Assembly: GCA_903840165.1 (NCBI GenBank)
Contig: CAIMEY010000108.1
Coordinates: 1 to 64,000, forward strand
Length of the DNA: 64,000 nucleotides
DNA from: an uncultured Myxococcales bacterium
GTDB lineage: Bacteria > Myxococcota_A > UBA9042
Direction: 5' to 3'
Shown: positions 18,264 to 25,379 of the stretch, in pieces
Position numbering within the stretch: the first letter of the stretch is position 1
Layout of the letters: the number at the start of each line of letters is the position of its first letter
The notes under the pieces: model-generated
Seen by the model: only the letters and a program-made list of their open reading frames with translations
Told to the model about the DNA's origin: nothing
The model's database searches: none
Translations under genes and position numbers: made by a program

Positions 18264-20270
18264 ATGAATCATGCATGCAAACTGCGCACCCGCTTGACCT
18301 GGACTGCAATGGCCGCGGTGCTGCTGGCCCTGGGCGCATCGGCTTGTTCGGGTGGCCAAGGCCCGTCCATCAACTATCCGCCGCAACTCGCTGTTTTGGT
18401 AGACAGTCAGACGCCGCCGGACGTCGCCAAGTCTTGCGTGCAATATCCGCAGGACAAGACGCGCGGCGCCAAGACCTACATCAAGACGGTACTGCTTGAG
18501 AATATCGGCCATGCCGCGTCCGGCTCGAAACCGCTGTGCATTCAATCTCTTGGTTGGCAGAAGTCGACAGATAATGTGCAGTTGTCCTACGCCATCACCG
18601 GCGGTCAGGTCAAGGATCCAGCCCAGTGCCCTGGCGCCATCGCGGTACTAGCTGCCGGCAAAGTGCTTTCCCTGACGGTTACTTACACGCCCGATCCTAA
18701 TATTCCGCCCGATGGCAAAGCCACGCTGGTGGTCAACTACACCGGGCCTTCGGTGCCGCCCGCCCCGTTCAAGGTTTGCTTTGCGGTGACGCCAGAAGGG
18801 GCCACCATCTGCGGCCTGGACTCCGTGGCCCAGTTCCAGAATGTGTCTGCTGCGACGCCAGCGACGCAGTGCTTTAAGTTTTTCAACTGCGGCAATGCTG
18901 ATCTCGCCTTTAAGAGCGCGAAGTTGGACCCGAGCAATCCGCAGTTCACGATCACCAAGGCGCCCAATGACGGTTCGACCATCGGTGCCAACGGCGGTCC
19001 GGACAATGCGGACGGCACGCAATCGCTTGAAGTTTGTATTCAATACGCCCCGGACATGACAGACGGCAATGACTCGGTATCGCTGCAGATCGCCACCAGC
19101 GACAGCGCCAATCCCGTCAAGTCCATCTCGATATCCGCCAGCAATGTCGAAGGATCCTTCTCGGTGTCGTGCAGCAGCGCCAGTGGCATTCACGAATACG
19201 ACTTTGGCGGCGCGGGCACCGGCAAGAAAGCCATTTGCACCGTCAAGAACAATGGTCCGGCCACTTGGGTCGTCAACCAAAACGGAATCACCGTCGTGGC
19301 GGATGGCCCTTCGGACCAAGACGCGGCGACGGCGGCCTACGCCTTCACCATCGAGTCACCTACCGGCAAGTCCGCGCAATTGCCGATTGCGATCGCGGCC
19401 AACAAGACGGCGGACCTCATCGTGACCTTGACCGCCCCGAGTGACGGTTCAGCGGCGCCCAATGCCACCCTGGAAGTGGCGTACACCCAAGGGTCGGTCA
19501 ACGCCGTGTTACCGCTGCCGATTCTGGGCAGTGACGCAACAGTGCCGTCCCTGGCGATTGAGCCCGCAACCGACACCATCAATCTGCAGGCCGCTGTTGG
19601 CAAAACGGAGTCCATCCAGCTTCCGGTCGGTAATCAGGGGGGCAGTTCGGCGACCTTGCTCGGGGCCTGCGTGCTTTCTGGCTCGCCGCCGGACACCAAT
19701 CCTTGCCAGAACGGCACGGCCAGCAAGGATTTTGGCGTGAATTTCGTCGGCCCCGGTGGCACCATCATCACGCCGAGCCTGCAGGAAGTGCCCGGCCACG
19801 CGATCCAAAACCTGATCGTTGAGTTCCATCCGCAGGCAACGGCGCAGTCCTACCAAGGCACCTTGCTGGTCACCTACTGTCCAGGGGTATTCAGCGGCGC
19901 TGCCTGCTCCAAGCCGGTCAGTTATTTAGCTGTGAATATCATGGGTTCTATTGATGTGTCGCATAAGCAGCCCACTTACACCTTGACAGCACCGACCAGC
20001 GGTCTCAGCGCCGGCGGAAACGTCAATGTTTTAGGCAAGATTTCGGATAACGAGTGGCCGGCGACCTACTTCCTATGGTTCATCACAGCCCGGCCCGCGG
20101 GTTCATCGGTGTGGCTGACCGGCGCACCCAATACTTCGGCTGAACTGTCTTTTGTCACTGACAAGTCTGGCACTTACGAGATCCGTGGCGTCGCCCAAAC
20201 CTTCGGCGACAACGCACCTGCCGCGGGCGTTTGGTCAGCCCAAGCCACGGTCAAAGTTGTCGTGCCGTGA
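18264..20270 (+). CDS. ASH (choice-of-anchor D) lipoprotein
   Basis: A 668-residue lipoprotein with GGAG at 18251-18254 and lipobox 'LGASAC' (Cys28). It contains several ASH/choice-of-anchor-D-like sandwiches ('TICGLDSVAQFQNVSAATP', 'HEYDFGGAGTGKKAICTV') and a C-terminal PKD/Ig-like domain ('TYTLTAPTSGLSAGGNVNVL' ... 'YEIRGVAQTFGDNAPAAGVW'). It is the third ASH lipoprotein in tandem and ends inside the start of the arginine deiminase gene (GTGA overlap). No catalytic motif is seen; a surface structural role is the most cautious reading. Confidence 0.8.
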   Translation: MNHACKLRTRLTWTAMAAVLLALGASACSGGQGPSINYPPQLAVLVDSQTPPDVAKSCVQYPQDKTRGAKTYIKTVLLENIGHAASGSKPLCIQSLGWQKSTDNVQLSYAITGGQVKDPAQCPGAIAVLAAGKVLSLTVTYTPDPNIPPDGKATLVVNYTGPSVPPAPFKVCFAVTPEGATICGLDSVAQFQNVSAATPATQCFKFFNCGNADLAFKSAKLDPSNPQFTITKAPNDGSTIGANGGPDNADGTQSLEVCIQYAPDMTDGNDSVSLQIATSDSANPVKSISISASNVEGSFSVSCSSASGIHEYDFGGAGTGKKAICTVKNNGPATWVVNQNGITVVADGPSDQDAATAAYAFTIESPTGKSAQLPIAIAANKTADLIVTLTAPSDGSAAPNATLEVAYTQGSVNAVLPLPILGSDATVPSLAIEPATDTINLQAAVGKTESIQLPVGNQGGSSATLLGACVLSGSPPDTNPCQNGTASKDFGVNFVGPGGTIITPSLQEVPGHAIQNLIVEFHPQATAQSYQGTLLVTYCPGVFSGAACSKPVSYLAVNIMGSIDVSHKQPTYTLTAPTSGLSAGGNVNVLGKISDNEWPATYFLWFITARPAGSSVWLTGAPNTSAELSFVTDKSGTYEIRGVAQTFGDNAPAAGVWSAQATVKVVVP

Positions 20271-21634
20271 GCTCCGCTGTGTCACCTCCGCCCTGGTTGG
20301 CCCAACCACATGCGGATGCCTTAGCGTTGTTCACCGAGGTCGAGCCCCTTGCGGTCTGCCTAACCCTGGCCCCGGGCGCTGAATTCGACCGGATGACGCC
20401 CCACCATATTGAGCCGGGAAGTGTTGGCGCGGACGGAAATTACGTCGTCAATCCGGACTACCTGCTCTTTGACGACCTCGTGCTCTTGGCGCAGCTTCAA
20501 GTAGAACATGCTGAATTAACAGCGGTTATTCGCGCAGCAACCGGCGAGCGCGGCACCTATGACCTGCGAACGCTGCTTCATGCTGTGCTGGCTGACCCAA
20601 CGGCTCGGGCGGCGATTGTCGATGAAGTGCTTGATTTTGAAGTGCAATTGGGCACGCAGCTATCCCGGGTAAGGTCCTTGCGGGCGCGACTGCTAGGTCT
20701 CGACCCTGTGGCGTTGGCTGTGGTCCTGCTTTCCGGTTCGGACCCGCACGATCAGTCGAATCTTCTGCATTTTCCAGCACCCAACTGGCTTTTTGCCCGG
20801 GATCTGGGCGCGATGATCGGAAACGCCGTGGTGCTGGGCTATCCACGGGCCCGCGCGCGCAAACGCGATGGAATTCTCGCCCGGGGCTTGGTCAACTTTC
20901 ATCCGCTGTTTGCTGCTGTCGATCGTCTGGACATTCGCCCAGGCCTCGGACGCATTTCAGACAATGAAATCAATGATCTGCGCTGTATTGAAGGAGGAGA
21001 CTTGCTGGTCGTCGCTGCGGACACGGTGCTGATCGGCGTTGGCGAGCGCACCACGCTGCACGCGGCCCAGGCGCTGGCGCAACTGCTGTGGGACCGCGGC
21101 GTGCAACATGTCCTGGCCGTTCACCTGCCCCAACGTCGGGCAATGATGCATTTAGACACGGTCTTTACCCTGATTGACCACCATGCAGCGCTGCTGTTTC
21201 CGGCGGCTTTTTCTTCAGAGTCACCAGGGGGCGACCGGGTCCATGTCGTTGATTTGCAGCATCCACAGCGCGATTTGGGCTGCGATCTGCCTTTGTTACT
21301 GGCCGAGCGCGGCCACCCGATCACGACGGTCCCGTGCGGCGACGGCGACCCTCTTGCTGCCGCGCGCGAGCAGTGGTCCGATGGTGCCAACGCCTTTTGC
21401 CTGGCTCCTGGAATTATTGTGTTGTATCAGCGCAATACGCGAACGCTGCGCGCCCTCAACCGCCAAGGCTATGAAGTGCTGACCGCAAGTCAGTTCGTGG
21501 CCAATGCCGATCTGCTCCTGGCCAGCGCCCGTCGGGTCGTCGTTGCGCTGGCGGGCTCGGAGTTGTCCCGCGGACGGGGCGGTCCGCGCTGTTTGACTTG
21601 GCCGCTGAGTCGTCGGTCAAGGATGGACAGGTGA
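20267..21634 (+). CDS. arcA: Arginine deiminase
   Basis: About 455 residues, full length for the family, which hydrolyses L-arginine to citrulline and ammonia in the cytoplasm. The family motifs occur in order: 'PNWLFARD' (usually ...YFTRD), the Arg-containing 'PRARARKRDGIL', 'LRCIEGGDLLV', 'MHLDTVFTLID', and 'SRGRGGPRCLTWPLSR' with the nucleophilic Cys at about residue 442. The Thr-to-Ala change before Arg-Asp is a mild departure from the canonical loop. The start is uncertain: GTG 20267 overlaps the upstream stop (GTGA), TTG 20231 is further upstream, GTG 20279 further downstream; none has a strong ribosome site. No ornithine transcarbamylase, carbamate kinase or antiporter gene follows, so this is not a complete arc operon. 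Confidence 0.88.
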   Translation: MSSAVSPPPWLAQPHADALALFTEVEPLAVCLTLAPGAEFDRMTPHHIEPGSVGADGNYVVNPDYLLFDDLVLLAQLQVEHAELTAVIRAATGERGTYDLRTLLHAVLADPTARAAIVDEVLDFEVQLGTQLSRVRSLRARLLGLDPVALAVVLLSGSDPHDQSNLLHFPAPNWLFARDLGAMIGNAVVLGYPRARARKRDGILARGLVNFHPLFAAVDRLDIRPGLGRISDNEINDLRCIEGGDLLVVAADTVLIGVGERTTLHAAQALAQLLWDRGVQHVLAVHLPQRRAMMHLDTVFTLIDHHAALLFPAAFSSESPGGDRVHVVDLQHPQRDLGCDLPLLLAERGHPITTVPCGDGDPLAAAREQWSDGANAFCLAPGIIVLYQRNTRTLRALNRQGYEVLTASQFVANADLLLASARRVVVALAGSELSRGRGGPRCLTWPLSRRSRMDR

Positions 21635-21644
21635 ACGGGGCGGA

Positions 21645-22598
21645 CTATTCCTTGACCGCGCCCAACCCTTTGTCTTGGCAGTGTTGTTGCGCGCACCAGA
21701 CCCGCCAAGCCGCAGCATCCGGCAGGTCGACGCCGGCCAATTGAACCAGGGCCGCCTGGGCCACTCTGGCAATCGAATGCACAGGATCTGCTGTTAATTC
21801 AATAAGCGCTGGGGCATACGCGATGAGCGGGCGCGCCGCCATGGCCCGAGCTGCTTGGCGCCGCGCTGTAAAACTGGCGTGCCGCGCTATCGTCGGCAAA
21901 ACCTCACGACAATCAGGGCTTTCCGGGCGCATGCACAGTTCCACACCCCAAGCCAACGCCGGGCCGGCCATGTTCTCTTGCGCCAAAGCCTTGAGGTAGG
22001 CGACAAACCCAAGCGCCGACGCGCTGTCCCCCAGCCTCCCAGCCCCCCACAGGGCACCAACGCGGGCCGGAGCCTGCCAAACGGGGACAGGATCTTGCCC
22101 TGTTCTCATGAGGATGGGGCGAAACGCCTGGGCCTCGAGCAAGGCTAGGCCATAGGCGGCATACCCACGCACGTCGGCATCGCGATCTTGGAGGCCCTTG
22201 GCCAATGTGCCCAGGGTCATGGGAGCTCGCATTTCCGCGATAACCTTGATAATTCTCGACCTGTAAGGCGCTTGGCTGGGTGCCTGGGCAAACATCATCT
22301 GCAGCTGGGGCAGGGCCTGCCAGCCAAAGCCGAGCAGCACCTCCTCGGGCTTACATCCTGAAATGTTGTTGCATTTGAACTTGTCGCGGAAATCGGTCAG
22401 GGCTCCACGCAGCCCGTCGTCAACGGCCTGAGGATCGCGCGTCAACGCTTGGCGATGTAGGTCCGCGGGCGTCGTCGCCGTCACGGGGCCTGCCGACTCT
22501 GCATCGCGCGTAGGTGTCGAGGATTGAGCCTGACAGGCCGTCAAAAGCACAAACAATCCAAAGATCTTCAGGGCAGTGAAACGGCAGCGCGACGTCAA
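21645..22598 (-). CDS. HEAT-repeat-like lipoprotein, TTG start
   Basis: The frame continues far upstream across the divergent gene, but the real start is probably TTG at 22598: GGAG (22606-22609 on the plus map) lies seven bases upstream, and a signal peptide with lipobox 'LLTAC' (Cys22) follows at once. The 317-residue product has degenerate HEAT/armadillo helical pairs ('VRGYAAYGLALLEAQAF', 'RRQAARAMAARPLIA', 'VHSIARVAQAALVQLAG') and a 'CNNISGC' pair that is probably disulfide-bonded. It is convergent with arcA (10 bases between stops) and divergent from the thioredoxin-fold gene. Such lipoproteins usually act as binding scaffolds; the partner is unknown. Confidence 0.75.
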   Translation of the reverse strand: MTSRCRFTALKIFGLFVLLTACQAQSSTPTRDAESAGPVTATTPADLHRQALTRDPQAVDDGLRGALTDFRDKFKCNNISGCKPEEVLLGFGWQALPQLQMMFAQAPSQAPYRSRIIKVIAEMRAPMTLGTLAKGLQDRDADVRGYAAYGLALLEAQAFRPILMRTGQDPVPVWQAPARVGALWGAGRLGDSASALGFVAYLKALAQENMAGPALAWGVELCMRPESPDCREVLPTIARHASFTARRQAARAMAARPLIAYAPALIELTADPVHSIARVAQAALVQLAGVDLPDAAAWRVWCAQQHCQDKGLGAVKE

Positions 22599-22698
22599 TT
22601 CGTTTCTCCGAGCACGGCATCCTTGCCCGCTTGTCTGTCCATTGCACCTGACACGACGCCGGCGCGCAAGGGCCGGAATAGGCCGCTCGGCAACGGGG

Positions 22699-22727
22699 TT
22701 GCACATTGTCGCCAGGGGAGGTACACT
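22699..22727 (+). promoter_or_regulatory. Possible sigma-70 promoter for the triple DsbA-like gene
   Basis: TTGCAC and TACACT are separated by 17 bases in the 238-base divergent intergenic region, about 110 bases before the start codon. The -10 is a fair match and the -35 is weak. Prediction only. Confidence 0.35.
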
Positions 22728-22836
22728 AACGCCCCCCAACTTGGACCGGGCCTCCCGGCTGTCCCAGGCTTTGGCCGCCCGCGCCGTGCGGGCGAAATCG
22801 CGTCTCAGCGTGAGAAACAACGCAAAAGGAAAAAAG

Positions 22837-24897
22837 ATGAAGAAGGAAAACGCCATCATCGCTATCGTAGCGGTGGGCATGCTGGCCTTCATCGGCGGTC
22901 GAATGACCACCAAGCCGTCGGCCGGAACAACCGCTCCCTCGGCAGCCCCAGAGGCCGTCGCCAAGGCTGCAGCTCCCGAGGCCGCAGCAGGCGCCAACTT
23001 GGCCAACGCCCCGAGCACGGGTCCCGTTGATGCCAAGGTGACCATCATTGAGATCAGTGACTTCCAGTGCCCCTTCTGCAGCCGCGCGTTCAATACCTTG
23101 GAGGAAATCCGCAAGGAATACCCCAAGGATCTGCGCGTCGTGTTCGTCAACCAGCCTCTGCCGTTTCACCAGAACGCCAAGCCGGCCGCGATTGCCGCCA
23201 TTGCGGCGCATCGCCAGGGTAAGTTCTGGGAAATGTACGCCAAGTTGTTCTCGAACCAGCAGCAACTGTCGGACGAGAACTACAAGAAATGGGCGCAGGA
23301 AGTCGGCTGCGACATGAAGAAGTTTGAGGCCGACCTGAAGAATCCGGATGTCGCCAAGCAGGTTGATCGCGATCAGGCTGTTGCCAACGCCCTCGGCGTG
23401 CATGGAACGCCTGGCTTCTTCATCAATGGTGTCAACGTCTCCGGTGCACAGCCCAAAGAGAACTTCAAGAAAATCATCGACGAGCAGATCACCAAGGCCA
23501 ATGATGAAGTTGCCAAGGGTGCCAAAGGCCCGGACCTGATGGCCAAGCTGACCAAGGCCAACAACCCGGCCCTGGCCGACAACATGATCAAGTGGGTCTT
23601 CCAAGGCGTTCAGCCGCCGGCCGATGCCCCGGGCGCCACGCCTCCGGGCGGCAAGAAGGATCAGCCCGATCCGCTGGCCGACAAAACCGTATGGAAAGTG
23701 CCGGTATTCGGTCATGAGCCCGTCAATGGCAAGGCCGATGCCCTGGTAACTCTGGTGTGGTTTACCGACTTCCAGTGCCCCTTCTGCTCCAAAGTGCAGC
23801 CGACGATCGAGAAGATCGAAGCAGACTACAAGGACAAAGTCCGCGTGGTCTTCAAGAACCTGCCCCTGGACTTCCACAAGCTCGCCATGGGCGCGGCCGA
23901 AGCCGGCAACTGCGCCAATGAGCAGGGTAAGTTCTGGGAAATGGAAAAGAATATGTACGAAAACCAGCAGGGCCTCGAGGCCGCTCAGCTGCCCGAGCGG
24001 GCCAAGGCTGTGGGCGTCGACATGGCCAAGTGGCAGAAGTGCATGGATGCGCACAAGTTCAAGGCTGACGTGGAGAAAGACCAGGCTGCCGCTGAAAAGG
24101 TGCAAGCCACGGGAACGCCGGCGTTCTTCATCAATGGTCGCAAGCTCTCGGGCGCGCGTCCGTTCGAAGACTTCAAGAAGATGATCGACGAAGAGTTGGA
24201 AAAAGCCGACAAGCTCGTCAAGTCGGGTACGGCGGCCAAGGACGTCTACGCCAAGATCGTCGCGGACGGCAAAGAGTTTACGCCGCCGCCGCCCCTGGAG
24301 ACCAAGGTCAACGAGTTCGATTACGCCGGCTCGCCGCACATGGGTCCCAAGGACGCCAAGGTCAAGATTGTTGAGTTTAAGGACTTCCAGTGCCCCTTCT
24401 GCTCGCGCATCAACCCGACCCTCAAGGAAGTGGAAAAGCGTCTGCACGGCAAAGTAGCCGTTGTGTTCAAGCACTTCCCTCTGTCTAACCAGTGCAACAC
24501 GGCGATGAGCCGCGACATGCACCCGGCGGCCTGCCTGGCCGCCTATTGGTCGATCGCTGCAGAAGATCAGGGCAAGTTCTGGGAATTTGAAGAGGTTGTT
24601 TACAACAACTTCCAGAACATGATGCCTGCCGATGGCGACATGGACGCCCGCCAGAAGGCTCAGACCGAGAACCTCAAGAAGTACGCCAAGGACGCGGGCA
24701 TGGACGTCGCCAAGGCGGAAGCCTTCGTCAATGGCAAGAAGTACGAAGCCAAGCTGACCAAGGACATCAAGGAAGCCGGCGCTGCTGAAGTGCGCGGCAC
24801 GCCGTCTCTGTACATCAACGGCCGCAACTACAATGCGCCGATGACGCCGGAGAAGATGACCGAAGTCGTGCAGAAGGTGCTCGACGGAAAGATGTAG
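22837..24897 (+). CDS. Membrane-anchored or secreted protein with three DsbA-like thioredoxin domains
   Basis: A 686-residue protein; ATG 22837 has AAAAGGA at 22824-22830. An N-terminal hydrophobic segment (residues 6-20, 'AIIAIVAVGMLAFIG') without a clear cleavage site probably anchors it in the inner membrane, followed by an Ala/Pro linker. Three DsbA/Thioredoxin_4-like domains each begin 'DFQCPFCS' (Cys pairs 78/81, 314/317, 519/522). Each also has a 'QGKFWE' helix and a cis-Pro loop ('HGTPGFFINGV', 'TGTPAFFINGR', 'RGTPSLYINGR'). All three active sites are intact, so each domain can probably form or shuffle disulfides in the periplasm. This fits a neighbourhood full of Cys-rich exported proteins. 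Single-domain members are ~200-250 residues; the triple fusion is unusual. A terminator follows. Confidence 0.88.
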   Translation: MKKENAIIAIVAVGMLAFIGGRMTTKPSAGTTAPSAAPEAVAKAAAPEAAAGANLANAPSTGPVDAKVTIIEISDFQCPFCSRAFNTLEEIRKEYPKDLRVVFVNQPLPFHQNAKPAAIAAIAAHRQGKFWEMYAKLFSNQQQLSDENYKKWAQEVGCDMKKFEADLKNPDVAKQVDRDQAVANALGVHGTPGFFINGVNVSGAQPKENFKKIIDEQITKANDEVAKGAKGPDLMAKLTKANNPALADNMIKWVFQGVQPPADAPGATPPGGKKDQPDPLADKTVWKVPVFGHEPVNGKADALVTLVWFTDFQCPFCSKVQPTIEKIEADYKDKVRVVFKNLPLDFHKLAMGAAEAGNCANEQGKFWEMEKNMYENQQGLEAAQLPERAKAVGVDMAKWQKCMDAHKFKADVEKDQAAAEKVQATGTPAFFINGRKLSGARPFEDFKKMIDEELEKADKLVKSGTAAKDVYAKIVADGKEFTPPPPLETKVNEFDYAGSPHMGPKDAKVKIVEFKDFQCPFCSRINPTLKEVEKRLHGKVAVVFKHFPLSNQCNTAMSRDMHPAACLAAYWSIAAEDQGKFWEFEEVVYNNFQNMMPADGDMDARQKAQTENLKKYAKDAGMDVAKAEAFVNGKKYEAKLTKDIKEAGAAEVRGTPSLYINGRNYNAPMTPEKMTEVVQKVLDGKM

Positions 24898-24928
24898 TCT
24901 TTAGACTGCACGGTCTTGTTTCTTGTAG

Positions 24929-24979
24929 CGGCCCCGATTGGTTGGCGTCACGCCTCTGATTGGGGCCGCTGCATTTTTG
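24929..24979 (+). terminator. Rho-independent terminator after the triple DsbA-like gene
   Basis: GCGGCCCC (24929-24936) pairs perfectly with GGGGCCGC (24963-24970); a nested GGCG/CGCC hairpin lies inside. The stem is followed by TGCATTTTT. It starts about 30 bases after the stop codon. Confidence 0.75.
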
Positions 24980-25379
24980 CCGTGCCCTTCTGCCACTTTC
25001 GGCAAGGCGGAATCATTCGGGGCCTTCTGGAGCCGTCCTGCCCCAAAGCCCCGGCCAGCGCGACCGCCTGATGCGCGGTTCGCCGTGGGTTGCGTCGTTC
25101 ATCGATCGACATGGGCGACTCTGCGGGCCGGACACCTTTTCCGCGCGAGCAAGTCCTTTGCGGCTTACCGCAAAGGACTCGGCGTTGTGGATTTTCGGCC
25201 AGGGACCCGGCCGAACGCAGGGGTGAGCCCGCACGCGCGGGCGGGGAGAGGACTCCGCGGCGGGCGCAGCGCATGAGCCGTGCCAAGTCTGGCACGGCGA
25301 AAGTGGAGATGGCGCGCCCCCTTGAAACTAGAAGCAAACACTGTGCCTCGAATCCGCAAGGAACTTCGGGTTTGAGGTA
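24980..25379. other. Gene-free stretch between convergent genes, rich in short perfect hairpins
   Basis: No reading frame here has a believable start or composition. The stretch holds four compact inverted repeats: AGTCCTTTGCGG/CCGCAAAGGACT (25152-25179, 12-bp stem, 4-base loop), CGGCC/GGCCG (25196-25213), GCCCGC/GCGGGC (25227-25242, 4-base loop) and GCCGTGCCA/TGGCACGGC (25277-25298, 9-bp stem, 4-base loop). It could be a structured noncoding RNA or a repeat element; the strand is unknown. Confidence 0.5.
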
